64,000 nucleotides of DNA. Origin: Crateriforma spongiae. GTDB taxonomy: Bacteria > Planctomycetota > Planctomycetia > Pirellulales > Pirellulaceae. The notes below the pieces were generated by a model. That model was given only the letters and a program-made list of their open reading frames with translations. It did not search any database and was not told the origin of the DNA. The stretch covers positions 248,001 through 312,000 of the forward strand of contig NZ_JAAXMS010000004.1 of assembly GCF_012290005.1 (NCBI RefSeq), read 5' to 3'. The translations under genes were made by a program, and so were the position numbers. Shown here in pieces: positions 36,581 through 44,954 of this stretch; within the stretch, counting starts at the first letter, position 1; each line of letters begins with the position of its first letter.

Positions 36581-37810
36581 ATGACTGTGAAGAAAGTTGG
36601 AATTCTGACCGCCGGCGGCTTGGCGCCGTGTTTGTCCAGCGCGATCGGCAGCCTGATCGAATCGTACACCTCCAAAGCGCCGGACGTTGAAATCATCTGT
36701 TACCGCGCCGGTTACAAAGGGTTGCTGCAAGGCGACAGCTTTGTCGTGACCCCGGCAATCCGTGACAAGGCCGACGTGTTGAAGAAGCACGGGGGCAGCC
36801 CGATCGGCAACAGCCGGGTGAAATTGACCAACGTCGCCGATTGCGTCAAACGTGGTTTGGTCCAAGAGGGCCAAGACCCGCTGCACGTGGCGGCCGAGCG
36901 TTTGAAGACAGACCAGGTCGATGTTCTGCACACGATCGGTGGCGACGATACGAACACCGCGGCAGCCGACTTGGCCGCTTACCTGCACGAGAACGGTTAC
37001 GAGTTGACCGTCGTCGGGCTGCCCAAAACGATCGACAACGATGTGATTCCGATCCGCCAAAGCTTGGGGGCTTGGACGGCCGCGGAACAGGGCGCTCGAT
37101 TCTTTGAAAATGTGGTGGCCGAACACAACGCCAACCCGCGAATGCTGATCGTTCACGAAGTGATGGGACGCAATTGCGGATGGCTGACCGCGGCAACGGC
37201 GGTGAAGTACCGCGAGATGTTGGACGAACTGGACTTCTTACCGGAATCAGGGCTCAGCCGCGAACGCAAAGAAGTGCACGGGGTGTTCATTCCCGAAATG
37301 CACTTCGATTTGGAAAAGGAAGCTGAGCGGCTGAAGGGCATCATGGACGAAATCGATTGCGTCAACATCTTCATCAGTGAAGGTGCGGGTGTGGACACGA
37401 TCGTGCAAGAAATGGAATCCCGCGGCGAAGAAGTCCCCAAGGATGCGTTCGGTCACTACAAGCTGGATGCGGTGAACCCGGGCAAATGGTTCGGTAAACA
37501 GTTCGCAGAAATGTTGGGTGCCGAGAAGACGTTGATTCAAAAGAGCGGTTACTTCAGCCGTGCGGCGCCGTCCAACGCTGCGGATCTGGATCTGATTTCC
37601 ACCTGTGCGGACAAAGCGGTCGATTGTGCGCTGGCCGGTGATGGCGGCGTGATCGGTCACGATGAAGACCAAGGGGATGAACTACGTGCGATCGAGTTCA
37701 CTCGGATCAAGGGTGGTAAGCCATTCGATATCGACCAGCCGTGGTTCGACGACTTGTTGAAGGGAATCGGTCAACCCAAGGGTGAAGCGGTCGCTGTGGA
37801 ACACCATTGA
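36581..37810 (+). CDS. 6-phosphofructokinase with PPi-dependent signature
   Basis: Glycolytic enzyme phosphorylating fructose 6-phosphate, here probably with pyrophosphate. The 409-residue product has GGDDT at 120-124: Asp123 replaces the Gly of ATP-using enzymes (E. coli Gly104), and Lys149 in PKTIDND is the second hallmark of PPi users. Substrate contacts include MGRNCGW near 194. The reaction would be reversible. Start at the ATG at 36581 after GGAGCC; a longer frame from 36524 adds only unlikely residues. A second phosphofructokinase at 61635 has Gly at the first position and thus a different donor signature. Co-factor preference is inferred from two residues and needs assay. Confidence 0.92.
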   Translation: MTVKKVGILTAGGLAPCLSSAIGSLIESYTSKAPDVEIICYRAGYKGLLQGDSFVVTPAIRDKADVLKKHGGSPIGNSRVKLTNVADCVKRGLVQEGQDPLHVAAERLKTDQVDVLHTIGGDDTNTAAADLAAYLHENGYELTVVGLPKTIDNDVIPIRQSLGAWTAAEQGARFFENVVAEHNANPRMLIVHEVMGRNCGWLTAATAVKYREMLDELDFLPESGLSRERKEVHGVFIPEMHFDLEKEAERLKGIMDEIDCVNIFISEGAGVDTIVQEMESRGEEVPKDAFGHYKLDAVNPGKWFGKQFAEMLGAEKTLIQKSGYFSRAAPSNAADLDLISTCADKAVDCALAGDGGVIGHDEDQGDELRAIEFTRIKGGKPFDIDQPWFDDLLKGIGQPKGEAVAVEHH

Positions 37811-37939
37811 TCGGGTGCCCTCGGGCGGCTTTCTATGCTGCTTGTCAGGAACGGTTTTGTAAGCCGTACCAAGGATGCTACCAGCGATCGATGATGCGGT
37901 GCGATTGGCAGATTTGCGCTGAAGCCTAATTCGTGCGAT

Positions 37940-37966
37940 GCTTTCGCGCGGCGATAGGCGACTTGG
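37940..37966 (+). repeat. Degenerate copy of the CTTTCGC repeat family
   Basis: GCTTTCGCGCGGCGATAGGC then GACTTGG is a decayed copy: the palindrome is interrupted (GCGCGGCGATAG), but the GGCGACTT tail is retained. It lies between the phosphofructokinase and the porin gene. Confidence 0.65.
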
Positions 37967-38097
37967 AGGCAAGGCGGCTGGCAATCTGCGTTGACTTTTC
38001 CGGTTGTACGGGAAAACACAATCGCAACGATTCAGCACGCCGACTTGAACACTGTTAACACCAGGTTCAATTGCTTCCCCGAAGACGTCGGCGTCGG

Positions 38098-39522
38098 ATG
38101 TGTCGTGAAACCCAGCCCCCTGTGGCTCGCTCTGCTCACATCGCTTCGTTCGCGGGGGGCGTTCGGTACGCGATACTGGCCGCAATGATCCTGGTCTTCG
38201 GGTCGAACCATCGTGTAACGGGCGACGAATCCATGGAAACGCTGGTCGATGTGACCGGCGATCCGATCGCTGACATGACGCCGCTGTGGGCCGAACCAGC
38301 GGTGGTTCCCGTTAGTTTCTGCGAGCCTTGTGTGCCGGCCGAAGCGAAGCCGACGACGCTTAACATCGGCGAATTCACACTGCGTCCCTACGGCACCGTT
38401 TGGTCGGATCTGGTGTACGCGACTAGCCGCACGGTGCCGGGGCGATTCGCCCTGTGGGTGGCATCGGAAGAAGATCAGGGGGAACCGGCGCTGGAGCTGG
38501 ATGCCCGTCGCAGCCGTATCGGTCTGGAGGTCGCCGGGCCACAGATCGACTGGTGCGGCGGCATGGACACCGGGGCCCGGTTCGAAGTCGATTTCTTGGG
38601 CAACTTCACCACCGACAACCAACCCGATGTGCGATTGCGGCACGTGTACTGGGAAGCCAAGAACGATCGCAATCGAGTTTTAGGTGGGCAGACTTGGGAT
38701 GTCGTTTCGCCGCTGATTCCCAACACGGTCAACTTTTCCATCTCGTGGGCGGCCGGGAACGTTGGGTTTCGCAGGAACCAATTTCGCTGGGAACGCTATA
38801 TCAGCTCCGGTGCAACGACTTGGACGCTTCAGGCGGCGATTGCACAAAATGTCATTCAAGACTTGGCGACTGGGTTCAGTTCCACCGGAGTGACTCGTGA
38901 AACCGGTGATTGGCCGATGATCCAGGCTCGGTCCGCCGTGACGTTCGATGACATCGCGGTCGGCGGCAACACGATGATTCTGGGCGTATCGGGGCACATC
39001 GGTGAAACCGGTTTTGACTTTGCCACCGGGCATCCCGCCAATCCGGCGCTGGGGCCCGAAGACGATGTACGTCTGAGGACATGGTCGTTCAACGCGGAGG
39101 CTCGCGTGCCACTGACGCAGCGGTGGAGCGTTCAGGGGGAATTTTTCACCGGATCGAACCTCAGCAACATTCTGGGCGGGATCGCTCAGGGTGTCTGTCC
39201 CTGCTTGCGAGTTCCGATCCGGTCCACCGGTGGATGGGGGGAATTGACTTATGCCTGGTCGCCAAAGCTGAGCAGCCACGTGGGGTACAGCATCGATGAT
39301 CCGAACGATAACGACAGTCTGATCGGCCGGACGAAGAACGATGTGATTTACGCGAATTGTATCTATCGGGTCAGCGACCGTCTGACGACCGGACTGGAGG
39401 TCAGTTCATGGAAGACCGAATATCACAATCGTACCGACGAACCGGGTTTTACCTTCGTCGATGCACCGACCGCGCCTGGCGAAGCTGTCTTGGTCGATTG
39501 GACCGTCCGCTACACGTTTTGA
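38098..39522 (+). CDS. Outer-membrane porin, DcaP-like
   Basis: A 474-residue protein with a long basic n-region and hydrophobic export signal (AILAAMILVFGSN). The mature part is beta-strand rich with alternating aromatic and polar residues and ends in an aromatic terminal strand (VDWTVRYTF), the classical C-terminal Phe of outer-membrane barrels. The repeated pattern near the start (GEFTLRPYGTVWSDLVYATSR, then SRIGLEVAGPQI) matches DcaP-like and OprP-type porins. It is likely a trimeric channel for small anions or aromatic acids, but the cargo cannot be deduced. The ATG at 38098 is used; an alternative at 38185 would shorten the signal n-region. The last nine residues are diagnostic. Confidence 0.8.
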   Translation: MCRETQPPVARSAHIASFAGGVRYAILAAMILVFGSNHRVTGDESMETLVDVTGDPIADMTPLWAEPAVVPVSFCEPCVPAEAKPTTLNIGEFTLRPYGTVWSDLVYATSRTVPGRFALWVASEEDQGEPALELDARRSRIGLEVAGPQIDWCGGMDTGARFEVDFLGNFTTDNQPDVRLRHVYWEAKNDRNRVLGGQTWDVVSPLIPNTVNFSISWAAGNVGFRRNQFRWERYISSGATTWTLQAAIAQNVIQDLATGFSSTGVTRETGDWPMIQARSAVTFDDIAVGGNTMILGVSGHIGETGFDFATGHPANPALGPEDDVRLRTWSFNAEARVPLTQRWSVQGEFFTGSNLSNILGGIAQGVCPCLRVPIRSTGGWGELTYAWSPKLSSHVGYSIDDPNDNDSLIGRTKNDVIYANCIYRVSDRLTTGLEVSSWKTEYHNRTDEPGFTFVDAPTAPGEAVLVDWTVRYTF

Positions 39523-39603
39523 CTGATCGGATTCCCACGCACCTAAGGGCAAAATCCGACGCCGCGGAACCGTTTCCGGGAAACCCCGAAGGTGTTTGCG
39601 TCG

Positions 39604-39609
39604 TATAAT
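39604..39609 (+). promoter_or_regulatory. Probable -10 box for the hibernation factor gene
   Basis: A perfect TATAAT lies 42 bases before the ATG at 39651. No good -35 match sits 15-18 bases upstream, so an ECF or activator-dependent promoter is possible. A strong AGAGGA ribosome-binding site at 39637-39642 is spaced 8 bases from the ATG. Confidence 0.5.
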
Positions 39610-39650
39610 GAAAGTGTAAAGAATTTCCGCTCATCTAGAGGAATCGAACA

Positions 39651-39995
39651 ATGATGCAAGTCTTGGTGCACACGGACAATCACATCCAAGGTGATGATCG
39701 GTTGACGGAATTGGTGCAAGAGTCGGTGACGGACACGCTGGAACGATACCAAGATCGAATTACACGAGTGGAAGTCTTTTTGGCGGATGAAAATAGCCGC
39801 GAAAAATTTGGGGATGAAGACAAACGTTGTGTGATGGAAGTCCGACTGAGAGGGCGAAAACCCGTGTCGGTGCGTCATCACGATGCGACGGTGAAGGCGG
39901 CGTTCCACGGTGCAGCCGAAAAGATGCTGCACTTGTTGGAAAAGACGCTGGGGCGATTGGACCATCGTCACGATCCAGTCGTTGCACCGGAGTGA
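39651..39995 (+). CDS. Short ribosome hibernation/stabilisation factor (HPF/RaiA family)
   Basis: A 114-residue cytoplasmic protein with the S30EA/RaiA fold. It has an N-terminal VQ..ESV..TLERYQDRITRVEVFL helix-strand pair, then CVMEVRLRGRKPVSVRHHDATVKAAFHGAAEKMLHLLEKTLGRL. It should bind the 30S subunit near the decoding site during starvation and cause ribosome silencing. Length fits the short HPF type without the dimerising C-terminal domain. The downstream gap (39996-40350) carries repeats. Promoter and ribosome-binding site are visible upstream. Confidence 0.85.
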   Translation: MMQVLVHTDNHIQGDDRLTELVQESVTDTLERYQDRITRVEVFLADENSREKFGDEDKRCVMEVRLRGRKPVSVRHHDATVKAAFHGAAEKMLHLLEKTLGRLDHRHDPVVAPE

Positions 39996-40044
39996 AATTG
40001 TTTGCGGCAGACCAGAGCCGGACACGCTAGCGTCAAGCGGCTGA

Positions 40045-40078
40045 GCCAAAGTCGCCTATCGCTCCCGCGAAAGTAGCG
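40045..40078 (-). repeat. Inverted copy of the CTTTCGC intergenic repeat
   Basis: Read on the minus strand, this is CGCTACTTTCGCGGGAGCGA followed by TAGGCGACTTTGGC, which matches the 35-kb copy with small differences. It also keeps the GGCGACTTTGGC tail. Confidence 0.8.
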
Positions 40079-40121
40079 TCGTGCAAACTGTGAGTGTGGG
40101 CGAGGAAGTTCTGCCGTGGCA

Positions 40122-40312
40122 GAAGAACCCTCCCCGGAATCTCGTTCCTCGATTCCGACCCTCCCGCGGGGCGAGAGGGTGAAGTGATACGGGGTTGAAC
40201 GCGATTGCCTTTTCACCCTCCCACCGGAAGGGTCGAGCCTAAGCGAGGGCAGGACGCGATCGCTTGAAGAACCCTCCCCGGAATCTCGTCCCTCGATTCC
40301 GACCCTCCCGCG
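40122..40312. repeat. Two near-identical 47-base direct repeats
   Basis: Copies at 40122-40168 and 40266-40312 (both starting GAAGAACCCTCCCCGGAATC and ending CCGACCCTCCCGCG) differ at one position (40146, T versus C at 40290). Their starts are 144 bases apart. Each copy contains the near-palindrome GGAATC...GATTCC (left arm GGAATCTCGT, right arm TCGATTCC). The sequence between them holds a further GGGCGAGAGGGTGAAGTGAT-type stretch with partial symmetry to the CACCCTCCCACC segment. Confidence 0.85.
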
Positions 40313-40350
40313 TGTGGGTGGGGGAAGTGGCAAAGCGTCGACTGTCGAAC

Positions 40351-42027
40351 CTAGCCGTTGACTTCGGCGGTCAGCTGTTCGCGGAAAATCTTGCTGTTGT
40401 GGCGGATATCCACGGGCATCGGTTCGCGTCGGATACGAATGTCGGTGATCCGGCGGGTGATCGGATTGCGAGCGGCGAGTGCTTTCAAGGCGTCGATCAA
40501 TTCCGATTGCTGTGACGTCGTCCGTGGTCCAAGACTCGGGTCGACTTCGATCAAGACGACGGGCGTTTGGTTCGGGCGTGATCCCCGGCCGACCAGTGCC
40601 GACCGGTACACCGATGGATGGCTGTTGAAGACCGCTTCGCAGGGGATCGTGAACAGCGTCCGCTCCGCTGTCACCACGCGGTGCGCTTTGCGGCCACAGA
40701 ACCAAAACCGATCCTCTTCATCCAAGTAGCCGACATCGCCCATCCGGTGCCAAACAACTTGGTCCGCGTCGATGACTTTGTGGTAAGCGTTCTGATCGGC
40801 GCGAACGACGTACTGCTGTGTCACCATGGGCCCGGTCACCATCAATTCGCCGATCTTGCGACGGGGCAGTTCTTCGATGTCGTCAAACGACTCGATTGGT
40901 TCGTCGCGAATGGCGATGACTTTCCAGCGAACGTTTTCAAACCGAGTCCCCACGCAGACGCCTTTGCCTTTGTCGGCGGCCGGCCCGGTTTCGGTGATGA
41001 CTTGGCGGCTTTCGATCGATGCGATCGGCAACGCTTCGGTGGCGCCGTAGGGTGTGACGATGTCGGCGTCGGGGTGCACCACGGCACGCAGCTTTTCCAA
41101 GGTCGATGCGGGCACGGGGGCGCCGGCCGATAACACACGCCGCAGCGATTCGAACGGGCGCCCGACGACTTGTTTCTCATCGCACCATCGAACCACGGTC
41201 TTCCAAAGCGCGGGTGATCCGAACGCTTGGTCGATGTCCCATTGGCGAACGGCTTCGACCAGTCTTGCCGGGTTCACATCGGCCGGACGCGTGGGATCCA
41301 TGTCGGGAATGATCGTGGTGACGCCCATCACAGCATCGAACAAACCAAACAACGGGAAACATGCCAGATCGCGAGACCCGCGGTGGATGTCGTAGCGATC
41401 ACGGATCCGGTCGACTTGAGCGTGAAAGGTGGCGTGGGTGAACAAGACACCTTTGGGCGGACCGGTGCTGCCGGTGGTGAAGATCACCGCTGCGGGATCA
41501 GGCAGTTGCACCTGAGGAAGCGTGATCGATTCATCGCAGCCCATTTCTTCGATCTGTGCCAGCGTACGTCCGCCCCACAGATACCGACGTCCCACGGTGA
41601 CGTTCCAGCGGGCGTCGGGAAAACGGCGCCTCAGCACGCTGCGGATCAATTGGGCCTTGGGAATGCCCACAAATCCGTCCGGTCGCGCGTCAGCCAAGCA
41701 CTGGACCAAATGCTTTTTGTTGATGCCCGGATCGATCAGCACCATGGTCGCGCCGGCTTTCAGCAGCCCGAAAACCAGTTGGATGAATTCGCCGCCGAAC
41801 GGTACCAGCATCACCAAGCGGTCGCCCGGTCGGATGCCCCATTTCACCAACCCGCGGGCAATCCGGTCGGTTCGCTGGTCCAGTTCGCCAAACGTCGTCA
41901 CGTCATAGCTTCGTTCCCCGGCGGGAACCGGCGGGCCGGACGGCTGTGCGATCGCCACGGCGGACGGTGTCAGCGAAGCCATCATCGACATCCGGCTGGC
42001 GATGTTCGACAGGTCAGACTGTGGCAT
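40351..42027 (-). CDS. AMP-forming acyl-CoA synthetase/OleC-like ligase
   Basis: A 558-residue adenylating enzyme. Core motifs are FTTGSTGPPKGVLFTH (ATP-binding), TPYGATEALP, RMGDVGYLDEEDRFWFCGRKAHRV, and the terminal VDIRHNSKIFREQL with the catalytic-type Lys. The C-terminal PVDIRHNxKIFREKL pattern recalls OleC, the olefin beta-lactone synthetase. A plain fatty-acid CoA ligase is possible. None of the usual OleA, OleB and OleD partners is in this window. It lies 60 bases downstream of the ATP-grasp and Mch genes on the same strand, so it may be co-transcribed, although its chemistry would be unrelated to C1 metabolism. Full length, no defects. Confidence 0.85.
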   Translation of the reverse strand: MPQSDLSNIASRMSMMASLTPSAVAIAQPSGPPVPAGERSYDVTTFGELDQRTDRIARGLVKWGIRPGDRLVMLVPFGGEFIQLVFGLLKAGATMVLIDPGINKKHLVQCLADARPDGFVGIPKAQLIRSVLRRRFPDARWNVTVGRRYLWGGRTLAQIEEMGCDESITLPQVQLPDPAAVIFTTGSTGPPKGVLFTHATFHAQVDRIRDRYDIHRGSRDLACFPLFGLFDAVMGVTTIIPDMDPTRPADVNPARLVEAVRQWDIDQAFGSPALWKTVVRWCDEKQVVGRPFESLRRVLSAGAPVPASTLEKLRAVVHPDADIVTPYGATEALPIASIESRQVITETGPAADKGKGVCVGTRFENVRWKVIAIRDEPIESFDDIEELPRRKIGELMVTGPMVTQQYVVRADQNAYHKVIDADQVVWHRMGDVGYLDEEDRFWFCGRKAHRVVTAERTLFTIPCEAVFNSHPSVYRSALVGRGSRPNQTPVVLIEVDPSLGPRTTSQQSELIDALKALAARNPITRRITDIRIRREPMPVDIRHNSKIFREQLTAEVNG

Positions 42028-42087
42028 GGGCGAGACGAATGGGATCGCGGAATAAGGACGGCGAGGCGGGCGGAGTTGCGGTGCTGA

Positions 42088-43047
42088 TTAGGACTTGGTT
42101 TGAACCGCCACATCCATGGCCGCTTGCAACATCATGCTGGCAATGCAGTCGTCGTGACAGGTTTGCGTGCCCCGCCAACCTGGGATCGCGTTGACTTCGA
42201 CGACGTGCACTTGGTCATCATCATCGATCAGCAAGTCGACGCTTGCGATCGTCAATCCGATGTCGGTGACGATATCGCGAGCCATTTGAATCCAGGACGG
42301 TTTGGCGGTGATCGGGCTGGTCGTTGAACCCCGGGATGCATTGGTGCGAAAGTCGTGTCGGCTGTCACGACGAACCGCGATGTGGCGTGATCCGATCACC
42401 AGAATTCGGACGTCACGACCACCCGGCGGTACGAACGCTTGAATGTAGGCGATCGATTGAATCTGTTGCAGCGTGCTGAAGACGGTCCAAGCCAGGTCGG
42501 CATTCTGAATCCGCATCACGCCTTTGCCTTCGCCACCGAACAACGGTTTGACCACACAATCACCGCCCAAAGTTTCGAACGCTCGCATGGCTTCGCCGCG
42601 GTCTTGCACCACGATCGTCGGCGGCACCGGGTATCCCAGTCGTGCGACCCGATCAAGCGTGGCGTACTTGTCGATCGCAATCTCCAACGCGGCCGGCGGA
42701 TTGATCACGGGGATCCCGTGTCGGACCATCGCATGCAGGACCGACAAGCGAAACGTGATCGTCTCCATCGATCCGGACGGCATGGTGCGTGTCAGCACCG
42801 CGTCGAAGTTTTCAATCGACTGGCCACCACAGCGGATGCCGGATGAATGCGAGCTCGTGAGGCGGCTGGTCAGTTCTTCGTACAGGCCAAATTCGATCTG
42901 GACGCCGGGGGATGCAAAGTCGTCGGCGGCTTGTCGAAGCCGGTCGGCATGCCAACCATTGCCAGCGCCCAAAACCAAAATGCGGATCGGTCGATCTGGA
43001 TGGGCGGAACCATCGGGCGTCCCCGCCGGCAAAGATGCATGGGACAT
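42088..43047 (-). CDS. RimK-like ATP-grasp ligase of the H4MPT C1 locus
   Basis: A 319-residue ATP-grasp enzyme. After a 25-residue leader and an N-terminal IRILVLGAGNGWH Rossmann-like start, the ATP-grasp core has FETLGGDCVVKPLFGGEGKGVMR, LRDD-like metal ligand sites, and DLLIDDDDQVHVVEVNAIPGWRG at the end. RimK relatives ligate glutamates to proteins or cofactors. MptN-type members add glutamate to tetrahydromethanopterin or F420. It ends 3 bases after the Mch gene, strongly suggesting operon use. In methylotrophic proteobacteria a RimK-like gene also lies with mch in the H4MPT cluster. I therefore infer a role in cofactor biosynthesis, not shown here. Confidence 0.83.
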   Translation of the reverse strand: MSHASLPAGTPDGSAHPDRPIRILVLGAGNGWHADRLRQAADDFASPGVQIEFGLYEELTSRLTSSHSSGIRCGGQSIENFDAVLTRTMPSGSMETITFRLSVLHAMVRHGIPVINPPAALEIAIDKYATLDRVARLGYPVPPTIVVQDRGEAMRAFETLGGDCVVKPLFGGEGKGVMRIQNADLAWTVFSTLQQIQSIAYIQAFVPPGGRDVRILVIGSRHIAVRRDSRHDFRTNASRGSTTSPITAKPSWIQMARDIVTDIGLTIASVDLLIDDDDQVHVVEVNAIPGWRGTQTCHDDCIASMMLQAAMDVAVQTKS

Positions 43048-43050
43048 GGA

Positions 43051-43998
43051 TCAGCCCAAGAACGATTCGCGAAGCACGTCCGTGTTGAATCGTCCGGCGA
43101 TCCAGGTGCGTCCGCTGCGCAGGCCGTGAATCGTCACCCGCGCGGGGCTGAACAGCATCGGGTCGACCTTGTAAAAGTCGTACTCGTATCCTTTGAAGAC
43201 CTGGGCGAACGGTCGTCCGTAGTCGCCCGAACTGCTGCTGGGGACTTGTTCGATCACCGATTCGATCGACTGGTCATCGGCGTCGGCCCACAAGGTCACG
43301 TTGGCACCGTACAGCATCGCATCATTGGTACGTCCGATGCCCGAAACCATGTCGCCCGGCTTGGACGGTGGGGGCAGGGGGGCGGTGCCGGTGGCCGACA
43401 CGATGCTGCGGACGTCGAACTTCAATTCGTGCAGCTTGTGCATCGCCGTCTCGATGCTGCGGGCAACGACTTGAGCCCCACCGGCGATCGAGTGGCTGGG
43501 GGCAATCGCCAGATGGACCCCATCGGGCTGGACGCCACATTCTTGGGCGATGTGGGCGAAGACGGATTCGCCCGGCAGCTTGTCACTTTCCAACACGCCG
43601 ACGGCGACGGGGCCTTCTTCGGCCAGACCCAGGGCTTTCAAAGCCGCCTCGCGACCCCGCAGCAGTCGCATCGGACCGCTGCCCATCGCAAAGAAGTCGT
43701 CGGTCTGGACGGGCCAACCGGCGTACTGGGCACCCAGGCAAGCCCACAGCGGCGCATCGGTGCGAACGTGGACGTGGTTGGACGTCACGAACCGATCGGG
43801 ATCCGCCGGGACGATCGCGATGTCCGCTTGGTCGCCCATGCACAATCGCGCCAACAGCAAACCCGCGTCCAATGACCCTGGCGTTTGGACGCCGGCATCT
43901 AACAGACGGCCGCCGGCAACCGAATGAAGCCGGAGGCCGAAGTTTTCGGCGTACTCACAGATATGCTCGAACAGTTCGTAGGCTTCTTGATTCAACAT
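43051..43998 (-). CDS. mch: Methenyltetrahydromethanopterin cyclohydrolase
   Basis: Mch hydrolyses methenyl-H4MPT to formyl-H4MPT in the formaldehyde oxidation pathway shared by methylotrophs, methanogens and many planctomycetes. The 315-residue product has family blocks in order: NQEAYELFEHICEYAENFGL, GGRLLDAGVQTPGSLDAGLLLARLC, PVQTDDFFAMGSGPMR, GVQPDGVHLAIAPSHSIAGGAQVVARS. Length is normal. It is the first gene of a probable three-gene minus-strand unit, with the RimK-like ligase next. Other H4MPT enzymes such as Fae and MtdB are not in this window. Confidence 0.92.
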   Translation of the reverse strand: MLNQEAYELFEHICEYAENFGLRLHSVAGGRLLDAGVQTPGSLDAGLLLARLCMGDQADIAIVPADPDRFVTSNHVHVRTDAPLWACLGAQYAGWPVQTDDFFAMGSGPMRLLRGREAALKALGLAEEGPVAVGVLESDKLPGESVFAHIAQECGVQPDGVHLAIAPSHSIAGGAQVVARSIETAMHKLHELKFDVRSIVSATGTAPLPPPSKPGDMVSGIGRTNDAMLYGANVTLWADADDQSIESVIEQVPSSSSGDYGRPFAQVFKGYEYDFYKVDPMLFSPARVTIHGLRSGRTWIAGRFNTDVLRESFLG

Positions 43999-44051
43999 GG
44001 GGTCGAATCGTGGCCGAAGCCGACGTGACTGTCCAGCCCGCCAAGTGCGGA

Positions 44052-44954
44052 TCAGCCGGCGACGCGATCCAGGCTGGGCGATTCGGTGGGAACCGCTTCA
44101 GCGTCGGTCGTGACCGATTCGTCACCGGTGCTGATTTCCGGCATCTGTTCGGCCAAGCTGCGAGCTTTGTTGACGACCAATTTGGCCGCGTTCAATTCCG
44201 CCAGGTTGAAGAAGCGAACGTTGCCGGTGTACTTGCTTTCGATCCGGTTCTTGACCGCCAATTCGTTCCACGACAGGTCGTCGGTCAGGTGCCAGGTCGC
44301 CGCTTGGGCAACGTTTTGCGGCAACTGGCCGCGGCCCAGTGCGTCACACAGAACGTGGACTTCGCGTGAATCGGTGAACTGGTCCAAGGGAACGATCTTG
44401 TAAGCCATCTTGGGCCGCGGGTCAGGCTTGCCGTGTTCCAGGCAAACGGTCGTCACGGTCATCTTGTGTTGCTTTTCGGGGGCGATTCGCATCATGCCAC
44501 CCATGCCCATGCCGCCTCCCATGCCGCCGCCCATCATGCCGCCGCCCATGCCGCCGCCCATGCCACCCATGCCGCCGCCCATGGCTTGGCCGCCGCCCAT
44601 GCCGCCGCCCATTCCACCCATGCCGCCGCCCATGCCGCCCATACCGCCCATGCCACCCATGCCGCCGCCGCCCATCATCATGTCCTGGGCCAAAACCGGT
44701 ACGCCGGCAAAGGCGGCCGGCAACTGGATGGTCAGCGGTTGGTCGGTCTTGTTTTTCACCAGCACATTGGCCTTGGTGGCATTGTGCGGGATGAATTTGA
44801 CTTCGATTTGTTCAGCATCCATTGCCGCAAAAAATTCGACGTTCAAGCCGTCTTCTTGGGCTTTTTCGGGGCGTGCCGCGTCGGTCGTAGGGGCAACGGT
44901 GGCGGCGAAAACGCCAAACAGAGCAGCAGCGAAAATGGATCGGGAAAGCATCAT
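44052..44954 (-). CDS. Exported protein with Gly/Met-rich low-complexity tract
   Basis: A 300-residue protein with a signal peptide (RSIFAAALFGVFAATVAPTTDA). After about 100 ordinary residues there is a tract of some 68 residues composed almost solely of Gly and Met (GGMGGM units, with Met runs), encoded by nt 44487-44690. An ordinary beta-rich C-terminal domain of about 130 residues follows. Its function is unknown. Met-rich tracts can bind copper or soften structure, while Gly-rich tracts are flexible linkers; neither is shown. The longer open frame to 45314 adds non-signal-like sequence, so the Met at 44954 is used. It begins 410 bases downstream of the aspartokinase stop. Confidence 0.75.
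   Translation of the reverse strand: MMLSRSIFAAALFGVFAATVAPTTDAARPEKAQEDGLNVEFFAAMDAEQIEVKFIPHNATKANVLVKNKTDQPLTIQLPAAFAGVPVLAQDMMMGGGGMGGMGGMGGMGGGMGGMGGGMGGGQAMGGGMGGMGGGMGGGMMGGGMGGGMGMGGMMRIAPEKQHKMTVTTVCLEHGKPDPRPKMAYKIVPLDQFTDSREVHVLCDALGRGQLPQNVAQAATWHLTDDLSWNELAVKNRIESKYTGNVRFFNLAELNAAKLVVNKARSLAEQMPEISTGDESVTTDAEAVPTESPSLDRVAG

Larger units (their letters stand above)
39996..40350. other. 355-base gene-free gap holding several repeats
   Basis: This gap lies between the convergent hibernation factor and OleC-like genes. It contains an ACGCTAGCGT palindrome near 40024-40033, one inverted copy of the CTTTCGC family (40045-40078) and two copies of a 47-base direct repeat (see the repeat entries). 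No coding sequence was recognised. Confidence 0.7.

Noticed and set aside
41227-42087. 286-residue plus-strand open frame under the OleC-like gene
   Set aside because: Antisense shadow of a well-supported ligase.
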